NCBI GenBank assembly: GCA_964428935.1
Contig: CAYSAG010000056.1
Coordinates: 1-21,540 of the forward strand
DNA from: JAADHY01 sp964428935
GTDB lineage: Bacteria; Planctomycetota; Planctomycetia; Planctomycetales; Planctomycetaceae
Direction of reading: 5' to 3'
DNA length: 21,540 nucleotides
Position numbers and translations under genes: made by a program. Below are positions 13,864 to 21,089 of the stretch, one piece after another. How positions within the stretch are numbered: the first letter of the stretch is position 1; each line of letters starts with the position of its first letter. The notes below the pieces were generated by a model. The model had not been told where the DNA came from. It worked only from the letters and a program-made list of their open reading frames with translations, and did no database searches.

Positions 13864-15690
13864 TCACGCCGGGCTGCGGTCCCGGCTCGGGTACAAGTTC
13901 AAGGCTTGACACCAGCGTGCAACGAGCGGCTGTGCGGCTTTTCGGTTGGTGTCGAGCTGGAGGGGCCGGCCGCGAGCGTCCAGAATGAGCCCGACGGTGC
14001 CGCCTCGGACGGTCTTCGTGACGGGCTTGCCCGGGCCGGCTCCGACGTCGAAGCCGCGGGCCGGACGGACGGTCACCTCGGCCGTCTCGCCGACTCCCAG
14101 CGGCATCAGCTTCAGCTCGCCGAACAGCAGCTCTCCCTGCTCGTTCAGTCCGCCGCCCCGAACGACGTACTCGAAGCACTTCTTGCCCGGTTTGGTGTTT
14201 CCGCGTGGAGCGACACAGGTGCCGAGGTAAATCAGGCAGTCCCGTTCGAACACCTCCAGCGCCGCCTGCGGGTGGACCTGAGCCAGCACTCCCAAGTGGG
14301 GCATCATGAAAATGCTGTCCTTGGCCAGAGTGGTGAAGCCTTCGGGCTGGAAGGCGTCGATGAGCATGGCGGCCGTTTGCTGCATGCGTGGAGCGTGCGA
14401 AAGGACACCGCCGGACGCGACCAGCAGGTCCAGCTTCATGTTGTCAATAATCGTCTGGCCGCTGATTTCTTGGCTGAAAGTGTCGCCGACGGTTCGCTGT
14501 TGCTGGACGCCGCGCAGCGTTGTGGCAAACTCGCGGTGCTGGGCGTAGGCCAGTCGGAGCGCTTCGCGGGCCACGGCCTGTTCGAAAACCAGGTCTTCTA
14601 GCGTGTACGGAATGGTCGTCGGCCGGATCATTTTGTTCTTCACTCGGTTCCGCAGCTCCCGCTCATCCATGTCGAACAGGACCCATCGGAGCACGTTGGG
14701 CAGGCCGGCCTCGGCGCAGACGTTCGAAATGGAGTAGCTCATGCCCAGGTTCGCGCTGACCGTTCGGTTGAACGTGCCGTCGAAGACGCTGAAGACGTCC
14801 GTCGTGGCTCCGCCAATGTCCACGCCAACCACGTTGATTCCCTGCTGGCGAGCAATCGTTTGCAGGATGTTGCCCACTGCGCCGGGCGTGGGCATGATTG
14901 GGGCGTCGACCCAGGTCATGAGTTTGTCGTAGCCCGGGGCGTGAGCCATGACGTGTTCCAGGAACAGGTCGTGGATCTTGTCGCGTGCCGGTCCCAGATT
15001 CTCACGCTCCAGCACCGGACGCAGGTTCGGAACGACCGACAGGGCAAAGTTGTCGTCGGAGAAGATTTTTTCGACCAGAGGAGCGGCGTCCTTGTTGCCG
15101 GCGTAAATGACGGGCATTCGGTACTTGCTGCCGAAACGCGGTTGCGGTCGAGCCGGCGCAATCAGCTCGGCCAGCTTGACGACGTGCGTCGTCGTGCCGC
15201 CGTCGGTGCCCCCGGAAATGAGAATCATGTCCGGCCGGAGCTCGCGGATTCGCTGGATTTGCTCGTGCGGCAGTCGACGGTCATTGGTGGCAATGACGTC
15301 CATGACAATGGCCCCGGCGCCCAGAGCGGCCCGTTTGGCACTGGCGGCCGTCATTTCGCGGACCACGCCGGCGACCATCATTTGCAGCCCGCCGCCGGCA
15401 CTGGACGTGGAAATGTAGAGGTCGCAGCCCTCGGTGCCGCGAGCGGGTCGAATCAGTCGGCCGCTTTCGTCCAACAGCCGTCGGCCGGCTAGCTCGCTGA
15501 CTTCCGTCACGGCGTTGACCACGCCGACGGTCACGTCGGCCGCCGGCTCCTCGACGGTCGTCGGAGCCTCGCCGCGGTGCGTCTGGCGGTAGTGGCCGTC
15601 CACTTTCTGAATGAGGATGGCCTTGGTGGTCGTGCTGCCGCAGTCCGTGGCCAGAATCACGTTGACACGACTGGGGTCCAGGTCGCTCAT
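13864..15690 (-). CDS. MutL/GlmL-family ASKHA ATPase
   Basis: A 608-residue protein of the glutamate-mutase-associated MutL (GlmL) family, with the ASKHA ATPase layout. Phosphate 1 is DCGSTTTKAIL (16-26), phosphate 2 is GVDIGGATTDVFSVF (289-303), and an adenosine-type motif LLVASGGVLSH lies at 422-432. STSSAGGGLQMMVAGVV (94-110), ISGGTDGGTTTH (158-169) and VIYAGNKDA (194-202) are family hallmarks. GlmL is thought to act as a partner or reactivation factor for B12-dependent glutamate mutase, but neither mutase subunit is present in this window. The protein is longer than classical GlmL, with an extra C-terminal part (about 490-608). It is unrelated to the DNA mismatch-repair MutL, hence no symbol is given. 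ATG 15690 overlaps the preceding stop (ATGA). The operon ties it to membrane proteins, pointing to a different job. Confidence 0.88.
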   Translation of the reverse strand: MSDLDPSRVNVILATDCGSTTTKAILIQKVDGHYRQTHRGEAPTTVEEPAADVTVGVVNAVTEVSELAGRRLLDESGRLIRPARGTEGCDLYISTSSAGGGLQMMVAGVVREMTAASAKRAALGAGAIVMDVIATNDRRLPHEQIQRIRELRPDMILISGGTDGGTTTHVVKLAELIAPARPQPRFGSKYRMPVIYAGNKDAAPLVEKIFSDDNFALSVVPNLRPVLERENLGPARDKIHDLFLEHVMAHAPGYDKLMTWVDAPIMPTPGAVGNILQTIARQQGINVVGVDIGGATTDVFSVFDGTFNRTVSANLGMSYSISNVCAEAGLPNVLRWVLFDMDERELRNRVKNKMIRPTTIPYTLEDLVFEQAVAREALRLAYAQHREFATTLRGVQQQRTVGDTFSQEISGQTIIDNMKLDLLVASGGVLSHAPRMQQTAAMLIDAFQPEGFTTLAKDSIFMMPHLGVLAQVHPQAALEVFERDCLIYLGTCVAPRGNTKPGKKCFEYVVRGGGLNEQGELLFGELKLMPLGVGETAEVTVRPARGFDVGAGPGKPVTKTVRGGTVGLILDARGRPLQLDTNRKAAQPLVARWCQALNLYPSRDRSPA

Positions 15691-16175
15691 CCCTCCGTCG
15701 GCTCCGTTTGTTCCGCCTGGTTCTGGGAGCGTCGTTGCGACGGTTCGTGGGGGGCATTTTGAGGGCAGCTCGTGGAGCCTGCTTCAGCAAGCGGCTCCGA
15801 CTGGCCGAGCGGGCCGGCGCTGTCCGGCCCCGGCGGGCTGGTTCCCCACTTTTCCGATTCGAGCTGTTCCAGTCGAGCGGCCAGGTAGTCGACCGAGCCT
15901 CGCCGCTCGAGAAACTGCGCAAACCTTGTGGCCGCTTCGGCGTCGGCCACTAGGCCAATCAGTGGCATGAAAAAGTGGAGGGCTTGGGAACCGAGGAAGT
16001 TCAGCGGCCGGCATGTCTCCAAGAAGACCAGCGCGGCTGGTGTCAGCCGCCGTTCGACCACCGCCCGACACAGGCGGTCGGCGACTTCCCTTTCCGGGTC
16101 GGTCGGGGCGTCGACCTGTGGGTCGTCGACGGCGAACGCGTGCTTCAGCCAGTCCAGTGACGGTCGGAACCTCAT
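15687..16175 (-). CDS. Small conserved-looking protein leading the MutL-DUF6754 operon
   Basis: A 162-residue soluble protein with a predicted helical core (about 25-108) and a disordered Ser/Pro/Gln/Glu-rich tail (110-162). The segment ALVFLETCRPLNFLGSQALHFFMPLI (key residues E53, R56, P57, G62, S63, Q64) is the most distinctive part and probably the functional patch. I know no named family for it. Its TGA overlaps the ATG of the mutL-like gene, so the two should be made together and may interact. ATG 16175 is preferred: the upstream extension to 16367 is Arg/Pro-rich with no structure. No good SD is seen, which would fit a leader starting near 16298. Function is unknown. Confidence 0.72.
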   Translation of the reverse strand: MRFRPSLDWLKHAFAVDDPQVDAPTDPEREVADRLCRAVVERRLTPAALVFLETCRPLNFLGSQALHFFMPLIGLVADAEAATRFAQFLERRGSVDYLAARLEQLESEKWGTSPPGPDSAGPLGQSEPLAEAGSTSCPQNAPHEPSQRRSQNQAEQTEPTEG

Positions 16176-16304
16176 GCCAGTGCGTACGTTGTGCTCGGAA
16201 GTCCGAAAACGGGACGGTGTGCGGTCTGGCGCGGCGCGCGGACCGGACCGGGTCGGTCCAGCAACGTCCCGCGAGCACCAGTCCAGCAGGCGTTTGGCCG
16301 AAGC

Positions 16305-16334
16305 ATCGTAGCGGATTTGCGGGAGCCGAGTCCA
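16305..16334 (-). promoter_or_regulatory. Candidate promoter of the MutL-DUF6754 operon
   Basis: On the minus strand TGGACT (16334-16329) is followed after 18 bases by TACGAT (16310-16305), fair matches to -35 and -10 (4/6 each or better). Transcription would start near 16298 and give a leader of about 120 bases. It lies in the 290-base gap after the glycosyltransferase gene, the only long gap ahead of the operon; the rest of that gap shows nothing distinct. Confidence 0.35.
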
Positions 16335-16465
16335 GCGCAGGTTGAAGGGGCTGCGAAAGCCAGCCAAGCGCGGCGAAGTTTGCGGCGCTGGGGCGTGGGT
16401 TTGGTCCGCTGAGCTGTTCGTACGGACGGCGGCAGACGAACGGAGTCGGTCGAGCGACCTGGGCG

Positions 16466-17734
16466 CTACAGGTCGTCGGCCCCGACGAAGTTCATGATGA
16501 TGGCCCGCAGTTTCCGTCGCAGCACGGAGTAGCTGAAGAAGTGCTTGCCCAGCTCGAAGTTCTTGTCGACCATCTGCTGGCGGTACTCGGGGTCGTTCAG
16601 CACACGACGCACCCGCTCGACGACCGTTCGGGTCAGCACGCCGTCCATGGCAATCACTTCGAAGCCTTTCGGCTCAATGTCGGCGACGAAAATCGAGTAC
16701 CGATTCACCACGACCGGCTTCTTGTAGTAGAAGGCTTCAATCAGCGCGTTGCCGAAGCCTTCGTAGTGGCTGGGGTAGGTCACCAAATCGGCGTGTTGGT
16801 AGACGTCGGCCAAGGAGTAGACCTTGCGGCCGGTTTCGTCGGAGTGGCGTTGGTCGGCCACGCAGGTGGCGACGAACCGCAGGTCGACCCCTTCCTGCTC
16901 GGCCAGCTCCAGCAGCACGTCCTGGTAGTCGAACCCTTCGTCGCCCGACTCGTGCGTGACCACCAGTTTCAGCCGCGGGTCGTTCAGTTGCGAAAGCAGT
17001 CGAATGGAGTGTTCGATTCCTTTTCGCGGGACGACACGGGTCGGTTGCAGAACCAGGATGTCGTCCGGCGACAGGCCAATGGTCTCGCGGAAGTCGTCGG
17101 CGAACGGGTCGCGAGGCGGTGGCCCTTCCTCGAAGTTGAGCACGTTGGGCACCAGGGTGGACGAGCAGCCCTTGCGGTGAGCCAGGTCCAACTGGGCGAA
17201 CGAGTTAATCGTGACGTGGTGAATGGACGGCAGGCTCGGTGGAAAAGCCATTTGCAGGAAGTCGCCGACGGCGTTGACGGCGAACCGCGGCCGTTCCCAG
17301 TAAAAGTCGTGGTGGTGGGCAATGGTGGGAATGCCCGTTTCCGCAATGAAGTGCGTCAAGGCGACGCCCAGCGGAATGTGCATGGGAATGCAGAGTGCGT
17401 TTTCGGCAACCAAAATGTCAATCTGAAAACGCTCGACGAACTCGTAGAGCGTCCGCTTCAGGAACTCGGCCAGCGCGGTGATTTTTCGGGTGACGTCCCG
17501 AGACCGGCAGGTCGCCCCGAACACCCGTTCGTTGATCTCCTCGTTCTCCGGGTGCTTGAAGTAGGCCTCGGGAACCAGCATGGAAATGGCTGGGTCGCGG
17601 TCCAGCTTGCCAGCGTACCAGAAGCTGACGTGTCCGTGGTGCCAAAGCACCTCGGCCCACTTCGCGCTTTCCAGCGAAACGCCGTCCGTCCCCGCGAAGC
17701 GTGTCGAGACGAAGCCGATGTTTCTCTGTTCCAT
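16466..17734 (-). CDS. GT-B glycosyltransferase, possibly mannosylglucosylglycerate-synthase-like
   Basis: A 422-residue retaining-type glycosyltransferase with a GT-B fold (GT4-like). The N-terminal acceptor domain opens with NIGFVSTRFAGTDGVSLESAKW (G15, D17 and the GVSLE turn) and contains ENALCIPMHIPLG (111-123), AHHHDFYWERPRF (139-151) and VPNVLNFEEGPPP (195-207). The donor domain has LQPTRVVPRKGIEHSI (229-244) and the EX7E nucleotide-sugar motif EGFGNALIE (325-333). The STRxxGTDGVSLE and HHHDFYWER pattern resembles, from memory, the mannosylglucosylglycerate synthase (MggS) group that makes compatible solutes in thermophiles; this is a low-confidence transfer. ATG 17734 is preferred over TTG 17767. 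It follows the HAD gene by 34 bases, so the two probably share a message. Confidence 0.85.
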   Translation of the reverse strand: MEQRNIGFVSTRFAGTDGVSLESAKWAEVLWHHGHVSFWYAGKLDRDPAISMLVPEAYFKHPENEEINERVFGATCRSRDVTRKITALAEFLKRTLYEFVERFQIDILVAENALCIPMHIPLGVALTHFIAETGIPTIAHHHDFYWERPRFAVNAVGDFLQMAFPPSLPSIHHVTINSFAQLDLAHRKGCSSTLVPNVLNFEEGPPPRDPFADDFRETIGLSPDDILVLQPTRVVPRKGIEHSIRLLSQLNDPRLKLVVTHESGDEGFDYQDVLLELAEQEGVDLRFVATCVADQRHSDETGRKVYSLADVYQHADLVTYPSHYEGFGNALIEAFYYKKPVVVNRYSIFVADIEPKGFEVIAMDGVLTRTVVERVRRVLNDPEYRQQMVDKNFELGKHFFSYSVLRRKLRAIIMNFVGADDL

Positions 17735-17768
17735 GTTCCGACTGCCGTTTCTTCGGGTGCAAGCCAAG

Positions 17769-18704
17769 TCATTCGCCGTCGGGCCGGAACGTGTGCGGCT
17801 GGCCGCCGGCGGTCGGTCTTTCCAGGCACTCGACCAATTGTAGGAGCGTCGTGACGACTAGGTCGGGTTCCACGTCGGCCACGGTCGGGTCGTCTTCTCG
17901 CAACCGGAGGCTGCGGCGGTCGCCGGCGAACAGGGCCGTCCGGAAGCCCACTCGGGCTGCCGGAGCGACGTCGTTTCGTTTGTCGTTGCCGACGTAGAGC
18001 GTTTGCTCGGCGGCGACGCCGAACTGGCGCTGGAGCGTTTCGCGAGCCAGCTCGTAAAGCTCCGTGCCCGGCTTGGCCCGTCGGTGCTGGTACGAAAACC
18101 ACTGCAAGCGGTCGTCAAAGCCCAATTCCGCTCGGCTCTTGCCCAGCAGGGCCGGGAACAGCAGCGGCGTGAAAAACTGAGCGTTGCTGACCAGACCCAG
18201 AAGGAAACCGGCCTCTTGCAACCGCTGCAGCGTTTCGGCACAGTCCGGCATGGGCCAGACCGGGTTGGTTCGCATTTCGTACTCGACGGCCAACCGCGGC
18301 CAGTCCGTCTCCTCCAGGGAACCGCTAATTGTTCCTTCGGTCTTCAAGCTGTTCAATGCCTGTTGCCAGATTTCGACGACGTCGACTTCAGGGAAGGGGA
18401 CGCCTTCACGTCGCAGCCGTTCGTGCTCGGAAAGAATGCATTGGTGGAGCCGCTCGACGCCGGCCGACCCGTCGTCGTGGAACTCTAGTCCGACGGCGGC
18501 CAAGGCGTCGACAAAGGCTCGAGCCCGGTCCGCTGCGTCGGCTGCGCCAATGTCGCCGCTGCCGCTGACGAACAACGTACCGTAGACGTCGAACAGCACG
18601 GCCCGAATTCCTTCGAGGGGTCTGAGCCGAGGGGCCACGTGGGTCGGAACCGGCTCCAACGCCGACGCGTGTTCCCGAATCAGTTCAACCAGCCGGTACT
18701 TCAT
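17769..18704 (-). CDS. HAD-superfamily hydrolase
   Basis: A 311-residue soluble HAD hydrolase, subclass I by the helical cap between motifs I and II. Motif I is FDVYGTLF with Asp39 as nucleophile; the position two residues on is Tyr, not Asp, as in haloacid-dehalogenase-type and several other HAD-IA proteins. Motif II is LVSNAQ (S173/N174), motif III is AKPGTELYELA (K211), and motif IV is YVGNDKRNDVAPA (D241, D245). An N-terminal arm of about 33 residues precedes the fold. ATG 18704 is chosen because the longer frame overlaps the preceding gene and adds unrelated sequence. Placed between two glycosyltransferase genes, it may dephosphorylate a sugar-phosphate intermediate, but the missing second Asp makes phosphatase activity less certain. 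Confidence 0.82.
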   Translation of the reverse strand: MKYRLVELIREHASALEPVPTHVAPRLRPLEGIRAVLFDVYGTLFVSGSGDIGAADAADRARAFVDALAAVGLEFHDDGSAGVERLHQCILSEHERLRREGVPFPEVDVVEIWQQALNSLKTEGTISGSLEETDWPRLAVEYEMRTNPVWPMPDCAETLQRLQEAGFLLGLVSNAQFFTPLLFPALLGKSRAELGFDDRLQWFSYQHRRAKPGTELYELARETLQRQFGVAAEQTLYVGNDKRNDVAPAARVGFRTALFAGDRRSLRLREDDPTVADVEPDLVVTTLLQLVECLERPTAGGQPHTFRPDGE

Positions 18705-18768
18705 CGACAGTGTCGGTTTGGGACGAATGGGAACTTCCGGCAAAGCTCGGGCCGCGCGACCGAACCGC

Positions 18769-20319
18769 TCAGCCGCGAATCGGCCGGAACCGTCGAAAGC
18801 TGAGGAAGCTGCGAAGAATCGACTCCGGCCGCTCCAGCGGTCGGACTTCGCTCCGCTCGCTAGCCAACACTTGTTGGTAAAGTTGCAGTAGTCGGCGGCC
18901 GCTGGCTTCAAGCGAGTAGTTTTGCTCGACCACCCGCCGGTTCTGCTCCACCCGCTCCTGCCATTCCCCCAACGGCCGGTCCAGCACCAGCCGCACCGTC
19001 GGGTTGGCCTCGACGACTTGGCGTCGGGCCGACGCGTCGGTTGCGACCTTTCGGAGAACGCGTTCCTGCAAGGCCTCGGTCAGGTCGGCGAAGTCGACGT
19101 GGCTGCCGGAGAGCTTTCGTTCGATTTGGCTGTTCAGCCAGTCGGCGTCGGGGACGCGCAGGCCGTAGGCGTGCAGGGTCTCCTGGTAACTGCGACGCCA
19201 CTGCTCGGTCAACCGGTCGCGTCCGACCCAGTCGACGGGGATGGGGAGCGAGCGGTAGAGCGTGTCGAGCTGGAGGCCGGCGTTGGTGAAGTCGGCGGTG
19301 ATTTCGGGCAGGTCGCGTCCGAACAGGGGGCGTCCGGCCAGCCACGCTTCCAGAAAGACCATGCCGAACCCTTCGGCCACGCTGGTGGTCAGAATGCCGT
19401 CGGCAGCCACCAAGTTCTGCTCGAACGACAGTCGCCCCTCAGCGCCGGTTTCGAACAGGAAAGGCAAGCGCAGCTCGGCCGCCACCAACTTCCACTGCTC
19501 GTACAAGGGGACCTCGCGTGGGTTGAGCGGTGCCAGGGTCATGGCAAAGCGAACGCTGCGGCCGCACAGCGCCGACCACAGCAGAGCCTCGCCGACGTTC
19601 TTGCGACGAATCCCGCGGACTGGGTAGAGCAAGTAGGTTTCCGACGGCCCCACGCCAAACAGCCGTTGCAACGTCGTGCGGGCGCTGGTGCGGTCCGGCA
19701 ACGAGTCGAAGGGGGTCACTGGGTTGGGCAGCCAGTGCAGCCGAGCGGCCGGCACGCCGGCGTCCTCCAACGCACGCCGGTCCCGCTGGTTCAAGACCGC
19801 GTAGTGAATGTGCGACGCCTGCGGGTAGAGCAGCTGGCCGACCTCGTCTCGGCCCAAACTGTCGACCAGGTGACGGTAGTTGTCCGGACGGAAGTCTTCG
19901 GCGAAGTCGTGAATTTGCAGCAGCAGACGGAAACCGCGTCGAGCCAGCTCGGTCAAAGCCGGCGGCACCGACGCGTTCTTGCCCAGGGAGTGGTTGTGGG
20001 CGTGCAGCAGCGTCGTGTCGGGGTGGAACTCCAGCCGCTGCAGCTCGGCGGCCAGCTCGTCCGCCAGCGGCCCGCCGTCCGCTCGCGGCTCCTGGTCGTA
20101 GGCCAGACGCGCCACCGGGCAGAAGTGGAGCTCCACGTGCTGAAGCTCCTCGGCCACCTCGTGCGGCCACCCGAGCATTTGGCCGTCGAACAACAACGCC
20201 ACCCGGACCCGCTCGCCCGACGTCTGGCTCAAGGCTCGTTCGAGAGCCTGAAGGTGGTTGACAATGACTCGAGTCACGCCTCCCCGGTTCAGGTGGTAGT
20301 GTACGACGGCGACGTCCAT
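18769..20319 (-). CDS. GT-B glycosyltransferase
   Basis: A 516-residue glycosyltransferase of the GT-B type. The N-terminal domain begins VAVVHYHLNRGGVTRVIVNHL, with the glycine-rich acceptor-side loop (residues 11-14), then LLHAHNHSLGKN (104-115) and LQIHDFAEDFRPDNYRHL (134-151). The donor domain contains LYPVRGIRRKNVGEALL (231-247) and the EX7E motif EGFGMVFLE (316-324) within SVAEGFGMVFLEAWLAGRP. A C-terminal helical extension (about 400-516) contains many Arg and Glu and is longer than usual. ATG 20319 is chosen because the fold starts there; the longer frame upstream reads antisense-like Gly/Ala sequence overlapping the previous gene. It is the second gene of a probable four-gene operon. 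Donor and acceptor cannot be named. Confidence 0.85.
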   Translation of the reverse strand: MDVAVVHYHLNRGGVTRVIVNHLQALERALSQTSGERVRVALLFDGQMLGWPHEVAEELQHVELHFCPVARLAYDQEPRADGGPLADELAAELQRLEFHPDTTLLHAHNHSLGKNASVPPALTELARRGFRLLLQIHDFAEDFRPDNYRHLVDSLGRDEVGQLLYPQASHIHYAVLNQRDRRALEDAGVPAARLHWLPNPVTPFDSLPDRTSARTTLQRLFGVGPSETYLLYPVRGIRRKNVGEALLWSALCGRSVRFAMTLAPLNPREVPLYEQWKLVAAELRLPFLFETGAEGRLSFEQNLVAADGILTTSVAEGFGMVFLEAWLAGRPLFGRDLPEITADFTNAGLQLDTLYRSLPIPVDWVGRDRLTEQWRRSYQETLHAYGLRVPDADWLNSQIERKLSGSHVDFADLTEALQERVLRKVATDASARRQVVEANPTVRLVLDRPLGEWQERVEQNRRVVEQNYSLEASGRRLLQLYQQVLASERSEVRPLERPESILRSFLSFRRFRPIRG

Positions 20320-20348
20320 CTTCGACAGGTCGGTCTTTCGTTCTGGAG

Positions 20349-20762
20349 TCAGTCGTTCGAGCGAGGAAGAAAGCCGGCGGAGGATTCGAAGAGCTTTCGC
20401 CGACGAACCACGGTCTGTTGGGGCGCGGCGTGAACCGCCAGCAGGTCCTTCCAGTTGGCCTCGCAGTAGCGACAGCCCACCGTTTCCATGTGGAACCGAA
20501 TGTAGTTGGCCAGGTCCGGCTCGAGCGTGCCGTCTCGCAGCTGCTCCAGTTGCTCCCGCGTCGGGCAGCTCAAGCGCTGCCGCCGCCAAACTTCGCCCAG
20601 CGACAGTTGGCCCGAGTCCTGCTGGGCGAGCAGGTCGGCCAGCCGCTGCCGCAAGGACGCCGACTTTCTGAGCGCCGCTTCAATCTCCGCCAGCCGCGAC
20701 GCCGAAAGCTGCTCGTCCGCGTACGCCAGCAGTTCGCTGTCCGTCACCAGCTCGTCTGTCAT
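20349..20762 (-). CDS. Small anti-sigma-like protein with H-C-C motif
   Basis: A 137-residue soluble protein. Residues 8-48 (DSELLAYADEQLSASRLAEIEAALR...) look like the N-terminal helix of zinc-finger anti-sigma factors, followed by SLGEVWRRQRLSCPTREQL (54-72) and NYIRFHMETVGCRYCEAN (86-103). H91, C97 and C100 could form an HC2-type zinc site placed at the C-terminal side, not the usual N-terminal one. I associate this SCPTREQL...FHxETVGCRYC family with planctomycetes, where I know of no experimental role. No sigma-factor gene lies next to it in this window and there is no transmembrane helix. It is the first gene of the glycosyltransferase operon, 29 bases ahead of the next start, so it may regulate that operon. 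Confidence 0.72.
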   Translation of the reverse strand: MTDELVTDSELLAYADEQLSASRLAEIEAALRKSASLRQRLADLLAQQDSGQLSLGEVWRRQRLSCPTREQLEQLRDGTLEPDLANYIRFHMETVGCRYCEANWKDLLAVHAAPQQTVVRRRKLFESSAGFLPRSND

Positions 20763-20871
20763 TCCCGTTCCCGAGCGAACGTGGTGAGCAACCGGACCGC
20801 CGCCTGCTGTGCCGGCGAGCTCCGGCCGTCCCCGCCGCCTCTGCACACCGTCCACCTCGACCCGTCGGTGC

Positions 20872-20877
20872 ATTCTA
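20872..20877 (-). promoter_or_regulatory. Candidate -10 box of the glycosyltransferase operon
   Basis: TAGAAT on the minus strand matches the -10 consensus at 5 of 6 bases. The sequence 17 bases upstream (CTTCCG) is a poor -35, so recognition by an alternative sigma factor or an activator is possible. Confidence 0.3.
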
Positions 20878-20924
20878 ACGTCGCCAGCTCGGACCGGAAG
20901 CCGCGTCGCGAGGCAATTTCTTTC

Positions 20925-20943
20925 CGAGACGAAAGTCGTCTCG
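20925..20943 (-). terminator. 8-bp hairpin downstream of the last gene
   Basis: CGAGACGA-AAG-TCGTCTCG is a perfect inverted repeat 147 bases after the stop of the partial gene at 21090. Read on the minus strand no T-run follows; read on the plus strand a T-rich stretch precedes it. Terminator or protein-binding dyad are both possible. Confidence 0.35.
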
Positions 20944-21089
20944 TGCCCGCGGTGCCCGAGAAGCTCGGACCACGGCAAAGGCTCGGGACGGGCCGCCGGC
21001 GGCGTTCACCGACCGTGTGGGCTGCGGCGTGCCTTGGAGCTTCGTGCCGTCGGAGACTGCGCCCGCCTTGTGCCGCTTCGGTCCCCCGG

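Larger units (their letters stand above)
20763..21089. other. 327-base intergenic region with hairpin and -10-like box
   Basis: No gene is supported. It holds a minus-strand TAGAAT box (20877-20872), about 110 bases ahead of the ATG at 20762, matching the -10 consensus at 5 of 6 but with no good -35. An 8-bp perfect hairpin lies at 20925-20943. The remainder is GC-rich without other visible structure. Confidence 0.5.

Noticed and set aside
13864..15690. DNA mismatch-repair MutL
   Set aside because: The name is shared only. The sequence has ASKHA phosphate motifs (DCGSTTTK, VDIGGATTD) and none of the GHKL ATPase or DQHAxxER features of repair MutL.
16541..17854. A 437-codon plus-strand frame opposite the glycosyltransferase
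   Set aside because: It is antisense to a glycosyltransferase with EX7E and HHHDFYWER motifs and reads as Val/Gly/Gln-rich shadow sequence.
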